Assembly (NCBI GenBank): GCA_041746105.1
Contig: JBGTHP010000026.1
Span: 62,001 to 126,000, forward strand
Reading direction: 5' to 3'
Source: JBFHRE01 sp041746105
GTDB lineage: Bacteria > Actinomycetota > Acidimicrobiia > Spongiisociales > ZC4RG35
Length of the DNA: 64,000 nt
Positions 1 to 8,783 of this stretch are shown piece by piece. Positions within the stretch are counted from its first letter, which is position 1, and the number at the start of each line of letters is the position of its first letter. The translations under genes and the position numbers were made by a program. The notes beneath the pieces are model-generated. The model saw only the letters and a program-made list of their open reading frames with translations, had not been told where the DNA came from and did no database searches.

Positions 1-1
1 C

Positions 2-709
2 GAACTGGTCATCAATGGATCCAAGATGTACATCACCAATTCTCTTCAGGCCGACTGGATGTGTCTTCTCGCCAGAACCTCGGATGAGGGGGGTTATGAG
101 GGCATGAGCCAGATCATCGTGCCGACCAACACCGAAGGCTTTGAGGTCTCCCGCAAGCTCGACAAACTTGGAATGAGGGCGTCGGACACTGGCCTCATCT
201 CGTTTACAGATGTCAGGGTTCCGGCCTCCAACATCATCGGTGTCGAGGGGATGGGTTTCCAACAACAGATGGCACAGTTCGTGATCGAGAGAATGTGGGC
301 ATCGTATTCGGCAGTCGCCGCCTACGACCTGGCGTTGGAGCGCACCAGGGACTACCTCTTGCAGCGCCAAGCTTTCGGCCGGCCATTGTTGAAGAACCAA
401 TACATCCAATACCGGTTGGCCGAAATGGCGGCCGAGAACGACTTGCTCCGCCATTACAACTACGCCATCGCGAGGGCCCGGATCGAGGGTAGAGACGCCA
501 CCAGGATGGCGACCATCGCCAAGCTCAAGGCCGGCCGTTTGGGTCGGGAGATCGCCGACTGGTGTCTCCAGTTCCATGGAGGGATCGGTTACATGGAGGA
601 GACATGGACTGCTCGTTTCATGCGCGACAACCGCTTGGCGTCAATCGGGGGCGGCTCCGACGAGACGATGCTTCAGGTCCTGGCCCGGATGGATGGATAT
701 TGGCTCTGA
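2..709 (+). CDS. Acyl-CoA dehydrogenase, C-terminal part (5' end off window)
   Basis: The frame is open from base 2 and the gene starts before the window; 235 residues remain. It encodes a flavin-dependent enzyme that introduces the alpha-beta double bond into acyl-CoA esters. The visible start (NGSKMYITN, then AD) is the middle beta-domain signature of the family. The C-terminal helical domain follows, with RQAFGRPL near residue 120 and the closing block FHGGIGYMEE...RDNRLASIGGGSDE that contacts FAD and the neighbouring subunit. Chain length of the acyl substrate cannot be told. The next gene on the same strand begins 57 bases on, so co-transcription is possible but not needed. Confidence 0.93.
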   Translation, partial: ELVINGSKMYITNSLQADWMCLLARTSDEGGYEGMSQIIVPTNTEGFEVSRKLDKLGMRASDTGLISFTDVRVPASNIIGVEGMGFQQQMAQFVIERMWASYSAVAAYDLALERTRDYLLQRQAFGRPLLKNQYIQYRLAEMAAENDLLRHYNYAIARARIEGRDATRMATIAKLKAGRLGREIADWCLQFHGGIGYMEETWTARFMRDNRLASIGGGSDETMLQVLARMDGYWL

Positions 710-766
710 AACATTGGCGACCCCGCATATAGACTCGAACGTGGTTGGGGGGCGGATTCGAAGGCA

Positions 767-1669
767 ATGGCCGAGCAAGACCCAATACATCCCGACTTTC
801 TCAACTGGTGGAATTTCGCGGATCCGGCCGCGTCCCAAGCCGTTTTCGAGGCGGAACTGGCAAAACTCCCTGATGCTGGTGCCCGGTCGCGTTCTGCCCA
901 GTTGTTGGCCCAGATCGCCCGCGCCAGAGGTTTGCAGGGTGAGTTCAGTGCAGGGCACGTCATGCTCGACCAGGCAGAGTCGCTCCTGGCTGGAAATGAT
1001 CTACCGGTCGCTCGTTTGAGATGCCTTCTCGAACGCGGACGTCTGTTCGACAGCCTCGCCCATTCTGCGACCAATCGGCGAACAGAGGAGGCGCGGGCCT
1101 GTTATCTGGAGGTCTATGACACCGCAACGAAACTGGGTTTCGACGAGCTGGCGGTGGATGCCGCGCACATGCTTGCGATCATCGAAAGCGACAACCTGTC
1201 CTGGAATCTGACGGCGATTGCAATCGCAGAGGCCTCTTCGAGCCCGTTCGCCCGATCCTGGCTGGGGTCCCTTTACAACAACACCGGTTGGTCTCACCAC
1301 GGGCAGGGCGATTTCTATACGGCCCTCGACATGTTCGAGAGGGCATTCGCTTTCCAGAGCGAACACGGGACCCCGGATCAGAAGAGAGTCGCCCGGTGGT
1401 GTGTGGCGCGTTGCCTGCGATCCCTCGAGCAACTCCAGAGAGCGCTGTCGATCCAGCAAGAATTGCTTACAGAATACGATACCGAAGGTCTAGAAGAGCC
1501 GGGTTATGCAGCAGAAGAGTTGGCGGAATGCCTGCTTGCACTGGGTCGGGTCCAAGAAGCGAGACCCTGGTTCGCCGAGGCCCACCGCCGGCTCACCTTG
1601 CACGAAGGCTGGCTCTCAGAGCACGAACCTGGTCGTATGGCGCGGCTCGCTCATCTCGGTTCTCAATGA
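767..1669 (+). CDS. TPR-like repeat protein of unknown function
   Basis: A 300-residue, almost wholly helical soluble protein without a signal peptide. Paired helices with small residues at regular spacing recur through it (for example LYNNTGWSHHGQGDFYTALDMFERAF and YAAEELAECLLALGRVQEARPWFAEA), which is the look of tetratricopeptide repeats and suggests a protein-protein scaffold. I do not recognise a named family. ATG start at 767; it ends 17 bases before the end of the convergent acetyltransferase gene. A link to the acyl-CoA dehydrogenase upstream is only positional. Confidence 0.75.
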   Translation: MAEQDPIHPDFLNWWNFADPAASQAVFEAELAKLPDAGARSRSAQLLAQIARARGLQGEFSAGHVMLDQAESLLAGNDLPVARLRCLLERGRLFDSLAHSATNRRTEEARACYLEVYDTATKLGFDELAVDAAHMLAIIESDNLSWNLTAIAIAEASSSPFARSWLGSLYNNTGWSHHGQGDFYTALDMFERAFAFQSEHGTPDQKRVARWCVARCLRSLEQLQRALSIQQELLTEYDTEGLEEPGYAAEELAECLLALGRVQEARPWFAEAHRRLTLHEGWLSEHEPGRMARLAHLGSQ

Positions 1670-1686
1670 TCAAGAACCCTCGGTGG

Positions 1687-2916
1687 TCAGAAGATCTCTT
1701 GGCACCAAGGCGCGACGTGCCATTCGAACAGGTTGTCCGCTTTGGTCAATCTTTCATCGGATCCACGGACCCGGCCGACACCGGCAAGCTGGCGTAGTCG
1801 GGAACGGCCGAGATAAATGCCCCCTAGGTCTTCGATCCCTAGTTCGATGTCGGCCTCCCCGGCATCGGGTGAACAGACCGCTCGCCCGCCGTCTATGTCC
1901 AACCGGTAGGTTGTCGCTTCGCCGCCGGTCTCGCCTACACGCAACATGAGACTGCCGTCGTTCGGATAGGCCCGCGCCTCCAGCGCCTTGGGAACATCGA
2001 GAATTCGGAAAAAAAGCTGATCCGACAGTCGAGGTCCGGCGCGCCGGAATCCGGCCAGAAGTGAAAAAACGGGGTCGTCTTCCGGCCTCATTTCCAGCTT
2101 GATCTTCGAGACCAGATCGTGTTCGAGGAGAAACCGCCAGAGACCGACAGTCGAAGCCGGGGTATGAGCGATCACTTCGATGACGGAGATCTCGCTATCG
2201 CCGTGATGGTCGGTCCACTCACCGGGTTTGATGCGATAAATCGCGTAACCGGTCGGGTAGCCGCCCTCGCTCGCCTTCGCGAACCGAAGTGAGGACGCCC
2301 CGTTGCGGGCACTCGTTCGATCGTCTAGGCGCCGGATCCAGAATTCCTCTGTCCGGATGAACATCCCCGGCCGCTCGGGTACGGCCGCTTCGTAGATGTC
2401 GGGTGCCATCTGTTCGAAGGCGTCACGAGCCACCTGGTCCACCGACGCCGGGTTCGTCACAGAAGGGTGCGGAGCAACATGGTTTCTCTCGACGGTCGTT
2501 TCCGCCCACATCGATGCCAAACCGTATCCAAAACGCCCATAGATCGCGGAGTCAGATGCAAAAAGCGCCGCTCCGAATTCTCCCTTTTCTCGAATCTCGG
2601 CGAAGTGGGACTCCATCATCATCCTCAGTATTCCCCGCCGCCGGTGGGTGGGACTAACCGTCACCATCGTGGTGCCGGCGATTGGATGTTGGGTCCCGCC
2701 GGGGATTGTCATCGAGAGGCTGAGGGTACCGAGCGTTGCGACCATTTCAGAGCCGTCGAAAGCGCATCGGGTCCGTTCGACCTCGAGATATCGGCGCATC
2801 CGGTCGAGGTTCTCTTCGTCGGTTTCCGGGTCGGGACTGCCGAAAAAGACATTTTGGAGGCGTTCCCGAAACGTCGGAACTTCGTCGGGCTCGATTGGCC
2901 GGACGACGTAGGTCAT
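1687..2916 (-). CDS. Eis-family GNAT N-acetyltransferase
   Basis: 409 residues, matching the usual length of Eis proteins (about 400). The N-terminal GNAT domain carries the acetyl-CoA pyrophosphate loop V87-S-P-T-H-R-R-R-G95, followed by a YGRFGYG block equivalent to the tyrosine region used as general acid in Mycobacterium tuberculosis Eis. A second GNAT-like and a C-terminal sterol-carrier-like domain follow. The chain ends in phenylalanine, and Eis uses the carboxylate of its terminal Phe as a catalytic base, so this end looks functional. Known members acetylate aminoglycosides or protein/peptide amines; the substrate here is unknown. ATG start, 6 bases downstream of the preceding minus-strand gene, so likely the second gene of a pair. 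Confidence 0.9.
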   Translation of the reverse strand: MTYVVRPIEPDEVPTFRERLQNVFFGSPDPETDEENLDRMRRYLEVERTRCAFDGSEMVATLGTLSLSMTIPGGTQHPIAGTTMVTVSPTHRRRGILRMMMESHFAEIREKGEFGAALFASDSAIYGRFGYGLASMWAETTVERNHVAPHPSVTNPASVDQVARDAFEQMAPDIYEAAVPERPGMFIRTEEFWIRRLDDRTSARNGASSLRFAKASEGGYPTGYAIYRIKPGEWTDHHGDSEISVIEVIAHTPASTVGLWRFLLEHDLVSKIKLEMRPEDDPVFSLLAGFRRAGPRLSDQLFFRILDVPKALEARAYPNDGSLMLRVGETGGEATTYRLDIDGGRAVCSPDAGEADIELGIEDLGGIYLGRSRLRQLAGVGRVRGSDERLTKADNLFEWHVAPWCQEIF

Positions 2917-2922
2917 GTCGAT

Positions 2923-3501
2923 TCAGACGGCGGCCACTGCCGCAGCAAAATCGTTGGCGGCGGCATCGAATGCGGCTGCCCCGGCCCTGCGGTCTTCTGG
3001 ACCGGGGGAAGAGACCCAACCGTCGAGGACGTCGTTGGCAGCCTGCAGAGCGCGGTTGGCGGCATCGGCGATCTGGGCCTGGCTGGATTCGAGACCGACC
3101 GGGACCGAAATCTGTCCGACTGCGGCAGCCCACGTGGCGACGTCATCGCGAACTGCTGTCAGGCGATCTCTGGTCTCCGCCGGTTGGATCTGTTTCGGGG
3201 TGGCATCCCAGGCGGCATTGACCGCGGCCATTTCTTGTTGGAATCCGAGCATCTGTCCGGCGAGAGCGCCCAGCGCCTCGCGGTATGCCTCCAATATGGG
3301 ATCGGTGCTGCCGGTCGTCGCCGTGATGTCGGTGGAGGTCGTGTTATCGGTTGTGGCCGTGGTTTCAATCGTGGGACTGGTCGTCGGAGTTGCCTCCGAA
3401 CCCGGTAGACGAGTCACGAACACGAAAGTGAACAGCATCATGCCTAGCACAACGAGTGGGAGCAGCCAGCGTCCGGGCCGGGGATCAGAATTGTCAGCCA
3501 T
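2923..3501 (-). CDS. Membrane-anchored or secreted helical protein, unknown function
   Basis: 192 residues. The N-terminus (MADNSDPRPGRW) is followed by a hydrophobic stretch LLPLVVLGMMLFTFVFV, then a long Thr/Ser-rich linker (about residues 35-70) and an Ala/Gln-rich helical domain. This is the layout of a signal-anchored extracytoplasmic protein on a flexible stalk. The frame stays open upstream to 3798, but that extension is Arg/Ser-rich and overlaps the divergent gene, so the ATG at 3501 is preferred. It ends 6 bases before the Eis-type gene starts and is probably co-transcribed with it. I do not recognise the family. Confidence 0.7.
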   Translation of the reverse strand: MADNSDPRPGRWLLPLVVLGMMLFTFVFVTRLPGSEATPTTSPTIETTATTDNTTSTDITATTGSTDPILEAYREALGALAGQMLGFQQEMAAVNAAWDATPKQIQPAETRDRLTAVRDDVATWAAAVGQISVPVGLESSQAQIADAANRALQAANDVLDGWVSSPGPEDRRAGAAAFDAAANDFAAAVAAV

Positions 3502-3586
3502 CGAATCCGCAACGATAGTCCCACCGTCGGGGCTTGACCGCCACGAACCTCTTGTTGCTGCTTCGGCAATCTCGTACTTTCGAGAC

Positions 3587-4396
3587 GTGACCTTTCCCGA
3601 ACCAGACGAGACTTTCGAATCCATTCCCTGGGAGAGGCTTCTCACCGACCCGGTCGAACGCCGTCGCCGGCACATCTCGATGGCGGCCTTGGGTCTCGCC
3701 GTCCTCGCAGTTTCCGCTGGTCTGGCTCGGGGTCTCTGGCCGGCGCCGCTCCCGGTCTTGCCCACCGTTGTGCGTTCAGAAACCGGCGTTTCGGTCACGA
3801 ACCTTGGGACGTTATTGAGCGAGGCCGACCTGCTCGGGATGCCTCAAATGGGGCCGAGCGTCAATGTCGAAGGGTTCGCCACCTGGTTTCTCTCTGAGTT
3901 TTTCACGGTCTCCGAGCCGGGGCGCCGCAATGCCACCGCAGAAGGAATGATGGCGCCAGGGTTGCTCGCCGGGGTACCACTGCCCGATTTTCGTTCCTTT
4001 GTCGATTCGGTGCACATCCTCACGGTGGACGAAACCGGAAACGGAACCTACGCGGTCGAGGCCGTGTTGAGGCTGTTGGAAGACCCGGACGGTTCCGGAT
4101 TTCGACGGGTCGGACCGATCGCGGTGCGATTCGAGCTGGAGGTGGGGCAGGGCGGAGTGGCTGCGTCGTTGCCCAGCCCGATACCCGTTCCGAACGGTGC
4201 CGACACCGCGTCGTCCCAATTCGCATCGCTTCCACCGGGAGTCAGAGACCACGCATTGGAGATGGCGAGTGCTTTCGGACAGCCCCTACCCGAGTTGGTT
4301 CAGGGAGTGCACACCTCGAAAGGCTGGGAGGTGATCGTCGTCGTCAGAGATGCCGCCGGGGTTGGATGGCCTTTCGCCTTCTATGTGGATGGCTAG
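3587..4396 (+). CDS. Single-pass membrane protein with exported domain, unknown function
   Basis: 269 residues from a GTG start. A charged cytoplasmic N-terminus ending ERRRRH precedes one transmembrane segment (about residues 31-50, ISMAALGLAVLAVSAGLARG); the rest is an exported domain. Its pattern (helix with LSEFFTV, then strands HILTVDE, TYAVEAVLRLL, PIAVRFELEV) resembles NTF2-like folds such as those of TcpC/VirB8-type proteins, but the similarity is weak and I see no conjugation genes nearby. The frame is open far upstream, over the divergent gene; GTG at 3587 is chosen because it leaves an 85-base divergent promoter region. It converges on the Nfu-domain gene, ending 3 bases from it. 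Confidence 0.7.
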   Translation: MTFPEPDETFESIPWERLLTDPVERRRRHISMAALGLAVLAVSAGLARGLWPAPLPVLPTVVRSETGVSVTNLGTLLSEADLLGMPQMGPSVNVEGFATWFLSEFFTVSEPGRRNATAEGMMAPGLLAGVPLPDFRSFVDSVHILTVDETGNGTYAVEAVLRLLEDPDGSGFRRVGPIAVRFELEVGQGGVAASLPSPIPVPNGADTASSQFASLPPGVRDHALEMASAFGQPLPELVQGVHTSKGWEVIVVVRDAAGVGWPFAFYVDG

Positions 4397-4399
4397 CGA

Positions 4400-4660
4400 T
4401 CAGGCTTGGCCGAAGTGGTTTTCTAGGATCGGCGTAGCGGCGGCACCGATGGTATCCCAACCAGAGGCAGGATCCTTGGTGATGGTCACAAAATCTGCGG
4501 TCATGAAGACGCTCACAACGCCGTCGATATCGAGAAGGGCTGCGCCCAGAGGATGTTCGGTCGGTTGGGCGGCGGAAAACGTCGCCGGCCCGCCAACGGG
4601 CACTCCGACGGTGAACTTGAGGGCGTTCGGGTTGGGCGTGGAGTCCATACGAATCTGCAT
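4400..4660 (-). CDS. Stand-alone Nfu/NifU N-terminal domain protein
   Basis: 86 residues. The opening MDSTPNPNALKF and the later block LLDIDGVVSVFMTADFVTITK are the hallmarks of the Nfu N-terminal domain (PF08712), found in Fe-S cluster carrier proteins. The usual C-terminal NifU-like domain with its CxxC cluster ligands is absent: the protein has no cysteine at all. It therefore cannot hold a cluster by itself in the known way and may act as a partner or targeting module. Start ATG at 4660; MQIRMDSTPNP leaves a second possible ATG four codons on. Confidence 0.88.
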   Translation of the reverse strand: MQIRMDSTPNPNALKFTVGVPVGGPATFSAAQPTEHPLGAALLDIDGVVSVFMTADFVTITKDPASGWDTIGAAATPILENHFGQA

Positions 4661-5020
4661 TGCGACGAAACCTAGCCGCGATCCGGGTCGATGACGGTTT
4701 TACCTTGCCGGTTTCCGTTCGACTTTGCGGTCGGGGCGAGTACCCCTCGACCGGCCGTGACCGCTCACTTTTTGGACCGAATGGCGGATCGGGAGCGTGG
4801 ATATCGGCGAACTCATCGAGTCGGCCGATCGGTTCTATGGTCTTCCGTTTGCTCGGCTCGAACGGGTCATCGAATACAATCGAATCTCGAGGCGGCCCGA
4901 GGATCTGGCTCATCTCGACAGATCTCCCGAGCGGAGTGGGTCATCTCGACGGGGAAAGGGGCTGCCCCTGCGCACTGAAGCGTTCAGATGGTGGTCGGTG
5001 GTGCCAGCTAGCCTCGACCC
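4661..5020. other. 360-base stretch without a convincing gene, upstream of glcDEF
   Basis: No RNA gene was recognised. A GTG-initiated frame at 4797-5030 (77 codons) starts with a plausible amphipathic stretch (DIGELIESADRFYGLPFARLERVIEYNR) but becomes low-quality and overlaps glcD, so it is not called. An 11-base segment CATCTCGACAG/CATCTCGACGG occurs twice (about 4912 and 4942). A short hairpin AGGGG-CTG-CCCCT at 4957-4969 lies about 50 bases before glcD. This is the likely place of the glc promoter, but no clear -35/-10 pair is seen. Confidence 0.4.
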
Positions 5021-6439
5021 ATGTCGGTGATTGCTGATTTCGTGGACTTGCTGGGTCGGGATGCCGTACTCGACTCAGGTCTGGATCTGAAGCTGTACGG
5101 CAGAGATGCGGGCATCATGAGGGGGCAAGTCACAGTTGTGGTTCTTCCTGAGACAACGTCGGAGGTTTCCTCCATTGTGCAGATCGCCGAGCGTCACGGT
5201 CTGCCAATCGTGGCACGCGGCGCCGGTACCGGTCTAGCCGCCGGGGCGGTGCCGGCACGCGGAGGTGTCGTGGTTTCCACGATGAGGATGAACCAGATCG
5301 AAGACGTCGATCTCGACAATCGGACGGCGTGGGTTGGACCGGGCGTGATCAATCTCGACTTGTCGCGCCACACCGGTCCCCATGGCCTCCATTTTGCGCC
5401 CGATCCCTCGTCCCAGCAGTCATGCACCATCGGCGGCAATGTCGCCAACAATTCGGGTGGACCGCATTGTCTGGCGGAAGGGACGACCGTCAACCATGTG
5501 CTCGGCCTCGAGGTGGTGTTGGAGGGAGGTGAGGTCTTGGTGGTGGGCGGTGTCGCCCCTGACCCGATCGGCCTTGATCTGCGGGGAATCCTGGTCGGAT
5601 CGGAGGGTACGCTCGGCATCGTCACCAAGGTCCTAGTCCGGCTCGTGCAAAACCCGCCGGCGGTCCGCACCATCCTGGCCGCATTCCCGACCGTCGAGCA
5701 GGCCGCCGCCACCGTCAGCGGCATCATCGCCGCCGGGGTGGTGCCTGCGGCACTGGAGATGATGGATCAGGCGATGACCGTGGCCGTGGAGAACTGGCTC
5801 CATGCCGGACTGCCAACCGATGCGGCTGCGATCTTGCTGGCGGAGGTGACCGGGTCATCGGAGGCGGTCGACGTCGAGGCCAAGATCGTTCTCGAGATCT
5901 CACAAGAACACGGCGCGATATCTGCTCGGCTCGCCGCCGATGAAGCGGAAAGGGCAATATTGTGGAAAGGTCGAAAGTCGGCTTTCGGAGCGGTGGCCCA
6001 ATCGGCTCCCGACTACTACCTACACGACACTGTGGTGCCTCGGACCAGGCTGGTCGAGGCGATGTCAGAGGTCTACCGGATCGGCGAGCATTACGGGATC
6101 AAGATGATGAACGTGTTCCACGCCGGCGACGGCAATCTGCATCCTTTGATGGCGTTCGACGCATCGGAGCCCGGGATGCTCGAAAGAGTTCATTCGGCCG
6201 CCGACGAGTTGGTCGAAGTCTGCGTCCGTTTGGGAGGCGCCCTGTCCGGCGAGCACGGGATCGGACTCGAAAAGCGGGATCTGATGCCTCTCATGTTCAC
6301 CGCACACGACCTCGATGCCCAAGCGCGGATCAAAGAGGCGTTCGACGCTCGGGACATCTTCAATCCCGACAAGATCCTGCCGACGGGCTCTCGCTGCTTT
6401 GACTTCGGTCGGACCATTCCCGAGGGCGCATGGGTGTGA
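5021..6439 (+). CDS. glcD: Glycolate oxidase FAD-linked subunit GlcD
   Basis: 472 residues, normal length for GlcD. It is the catalytic flavoprotein that oxidises glycolate (or D-lactate) to the 2-oxo acid as part of the GlcDEF complex. The PCMH-type FAD-binding domain has the pyrophosphate loop ARGAGTGLAAGAVP (about residues 65-78) and NVANNSGGPHCL. The C-terminal FAD-oxidase domain shows NVFHAGDGNLHP and LSGEHGIGLEKRDLM, which carry the metal-binding histidines of the family. ATG start; the end overlaps glcE by 10 bases, and glcF follows, so the three subunits form one operon. D-lactate dehydrogenase activity is the main alternative. Confidence 0.95.
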   Translation: MSVIADFVDLLGRDAVLDSGLDLKLYGRDAGIMRGQVTVVVLPETTSEVSSIVQIAERHGLPIVARGAGTGLAAGAVPARGGVVVSTMRMNQIEDVDLDNRTAWVGPGVINLDLSRHTGPHGLHFAPDPSSQQSCTIGGNVANNSGGPHCLAEGTTVNHVLGLEVVLEGGEVLVVGGVAPDPIGLDLRGILVGSEGTLGIVTKVLVRLVQNPPAVRTILAAFPTVEQAAATVSGIIAAGVVPAALEMMDQAMTVAVENWLHAGLPTDAAAILLAEVTGSSEAVDVEAKIVLEISQEHGAISARLAADEAERAILWKGRKSAFGAVAQSAPDYYLHDTVVPRTRLVEAMSEVYRIGEHYGIKMMNVFHAGDGNLHPLMAFDASEPGMLERVHSAADELVEVCVRLGGALSGEHGIGLEKRDLMPLMFTAHDLDAQARIKEAFDARDIFNPDKILPTGSRCFDFGRTIPEGAWV

Positions 6440-7548
6440 ATCCCAAACCGGTCGAAATCGGCGAACTCGAGAAGTCCGCCCCCGAGCTGACGGTCGGGCT
6501 GCCGCCGGCTCCACACACTTTCGCCCCGGGCACGATCGACGAGGTCGGCGAGATCATGCGAGCGGCGTCGGCCGACCGGCACTCCGTTATGTTCTGGGGT
6601 GGCGGCACCCACCAGGGAATCGGGCACCCGTTGGAGGCCGAGGTTTTGCTCTCGTCGGCGGGTATGCGGTCATTGATCTCGTGGGAGCCAGATGATCTCA
6701 CAGTTGTCGTCGAGGCCGGGATGCCGGTTGGTGAGCTGGAAACTCTGTTGGCGAGCCGGGGTCAGACCGCCGGGCTCCCAGAACTCGTCGGGGCTGCGAC
6801 CGTAGGTGGAGTCGTATCGACCGGGCTCTCTGGGTACCGGAGGGCACGTTATGGGCCGACCCGCGACCGAATGCTCGAGGTGATATTGGTGACGGGTGAT
6901 GGTCGTATCGTTCGGGGCGGCGGCCGGGTGGTCAAAAACGTGACTGGATACGACCTCCCACGCCTGGCCACCGGCTCGATGGGCAGCATGGGGTTTATTG
7001 CGTCGGTCTGCTTGAAACTTTGGCCGCTGCCGGAGTCTTCGGTGACTGTCCCGGTACCGGACGCTCGCCGTGCCTCGCTGGTTGCATACCGTCCGCTGGC
7101 CGTCCTCGAGACCGATGAAGGCTCGAACGTGTATTTGCAGGGCCCTTCGCGGGACCTGGAGGTGGCAGCCAAAGCTCTCGGGGAGGATCCACGACCAGGT
7201 CTTCTTTGGCCACATCCCCTGGACGCCGGCTCGGTCTTTTCGCTGCGAGTGCCCCCGGCTCGGATCACGGATGCGATCAAGAGGCTCCCGCCGGGTCGAT
7301 TCATCGCTCAGCATCTCGTCGGCGACATCTGGTTCTCACCACTGGAACCGGATGTGGTCGCATTGGCGGGCGTTCGCACATGGGCCGAAGGAATCGGTGG
7401 GGCTCTGATAACCATCCGAGCGCCCGCAGGCTTGGGGTTCGATCCGTGGGGAACACCACCACCGGGGGTCGCGCTCCAACGCCGATTGATGGCTGCCTTT
7501 GACCCTCGGCGGGTTTGTAATCCGGGACGTATGCCGGGGATGAACTGA
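6430..7548 (+). CDS. glcE: Glycolate oxidase FAD-binding subunit GlcE
   Basis: 372 residues. A second, shorter PCMH-type FAD-binding protein. It has the nucleotide loop WGGGTHQGIG, a region ELVGAATVGGVVSTGLSGYRRARYGPTRD and the later VKNVTGYDLPRLATGSMGSMG typical of GlcE. Family members lack the full C-terminal catalytic cap of GlcD and act as an accessory flavin subunit that passes electrons towards the iron-sulphur subunit. It starts inside the end of glcD (10-base overlap) and its TGA stop shares one base with the glcF ATG (TGATG), indicating coupled translation. Confidence 0.93.
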   Translation: MGVNPKPVEIGELEKSAPELTVGLPPAPHTFAPGTIDEVGEIMRAASADRHSVMFWGGGTHQGIGHPLEAEVLLSSAGMRSLISWEPDDLTVVVEAGMPVGELETLLASRGQTAGLPELVGAATVGGVVSTGLSGYRRARYGPTRDRMLEVILVTGDGRIVRGGGRVVKNVTGYDLPRLATGSMGSMGFIASVCLKLWPLPESSVTVPVPDARRASLVAYRPLAVLETDEGSNVYLQGPSRDLEVAAKALGEDPRPGLLWPHPLDAGSVFSLRVPPARITDAIKRLPPGRFIAQHLVGDIWFSPLEPDVVALAGVRTWAEGIGGALITIRAPAGLGFDPWGTPPPGVALQRRLMAAFDPRRVCNPGRMPGMN

Positions 7549-8783
7549 TGCCTTATGTGACCCCGCAGGCTCCGACACGCCAGGAATTGAATGCGTGCAT
7601 CCAGTGTGGACTGTGTCTGCCGACCTGTCCTACCTACCGGCTCACCGGCAAGGAGGCTGCGTCTCCGCGGGGCCGGCTCCTCGCGATGTCCTTGGTCCTC
7701 GAAGGAGAAATCGACGTAGACACAGCCTTTGAAGACGCGATGTCCTTCTGTCTTGGGTGCAGGGCATGCGAAGTGGTTTGTCCAGGTTTGGTGCCCTACG
7801 GGAGGGTCCTGGAAGGTGCGAGAGCCGAACTGGCCGTCCAAAAGAGATCCGTCGGCAAAACGCTACGAAGGTTTGTCCTTGGTCGGCTGATCAGAAGGCG
7901 GACGTTGATGGCTGCTGTCACCCGCGGGCTTTCCTTGGTGCAACGGTTGAGACTCACCCGCGGACTACCTGGTCCACTCGGCGCGATCTCCGGCATCCGG
8001 AGGCTGGACCCCAACCGCTCATCCCATATTGGTCTGGTGGTTCATCCCGAAGGTCCTCCTCGTGGCTCCGTTGGTCTTCTGGCCGGATGTGTCATGGACC
8101 AATGGTTCGGCGCCGTTCACGAGGCGACCATAGGTCTACTGGTGCAGGGCGGTTATACCGTTGTGGTGCCGGAGCCTCAGACATGTTGCGGCGCCTTGGC
8201 TTCTCACGACGGCCACGTTGCCGAAGCAAAAGCGATGTCGGAAACAAACGAGAAGGCCTTCGAGGGCTGCGATCTGGTAGTCGCCAATGCCGCCGGATGT
8301 TCCGCCCACCTGAAGTCGCATTCCGAACGCGGCGCCGACCAGATTCGAGACGTTACCGAAATCGTAGCGCAGCTCATCGCCGACGGTTTCCTTCCTCGAC
8401 TCGAGAAAGGCAGAGGCTCCGTTGCGGTCCAGGATCCTTGTCATCTTCGGCACGCACAACGAGTAGTCGATGCTCCGCGAGCGATCCTGATGGCCGCCGG
8501 ATATGTCCCCGTTGAGATCGACGAATTCGGTATGTGTTGTGGTGCCGCCGGTATCTACTCGGTCATGAATTCCGAAGCATCCCATCGGCTTGGCCGCCAG
8601 AAGGCGGCGCAGATCGAGGGAAGTGGAGCCACGCTCGTGGCTTCGGCCAACCCTGGGTGCGAGATGCAGTTGCGGAGCCATCTGCGTGGACCGTTTCGGG
8701 TTGCCCATCCGGTCGAGTTGTACTGGGAGGCGCTGACGGAGCAGGCAGGCCAGGTACCCTCGACCGGCGTGAGGAAGCGGTGA
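7548..8783 (+). CDS. glcF: Glycolate oxidase iron-sulphur subunit GlcF
   Basis: 411 residues. Two classical [4Fe-4S] motifs lie at C17xxC20xxC23xxxC27-P and C68xxC71xxC74xxxC78-P. Two cysteine-rich CCG domains follow (QTCCGALASHDG and GMCCGAAGIYSV). This is the electron-transfer subunit that hands electrons from the GlcD/GlcE flavins to the membrane quinone pool. The stop is overlapped by the GTG of the following small membrane protein, so the operon probably continues to at least 10521. Confidence 0.95.
   Translation: MPYVTPQAPTRQELNACIQCGLCLPTCPTYRLTGKEAASPRGRLLAMSLVLEGEIDVDTAFEDAMSFCLGCRACEVVCPGLVPYGRVLEGARAELAVQKRSVGKTLRRFVLGRLIRRRTLMAAVTRGLSLVQRLRLTRGLPGPLGAISGIRRLDPNRSSHIGLVVHPEGPPRGSVGLLAGCVMDQWFGAVHEATIGLLVQGGYTVVVPEPQTCCGALASHDGHVAEAKAMSETNEKAFEGCDLVVANAAGCSAHLKSHSERGADQIRDVTEIVAQLIADGFLPRLEKGRGSVAVQDPCHLRHAQRVVDAPRAILMAAGYVPVEIDEFGMCCGAAGIYSVMNSEASHRLGRQKAAQIEGSGATLVASANPGCEMQLRSHLRGPFRVAHPVELYWEALTEQAGQVPSTGVRKR

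Noticed and set aside
2915..3586. Long plus-strand open frame over the membrane-anchored gene
   Set aside because: It is an antisense open frame of an Ala/Thr-rich minus-strand gene; real plus-strand coding starts at GTG 3587 with a charged N-terminus and membrane span.
4797..5030. GTG-initiated frame of 77 codons before glcD
   Set aside because: The first 35 residues look protein-like, but the ribosome site is badly spaced, the C-terminus is low-complexity and it runs into glcD.
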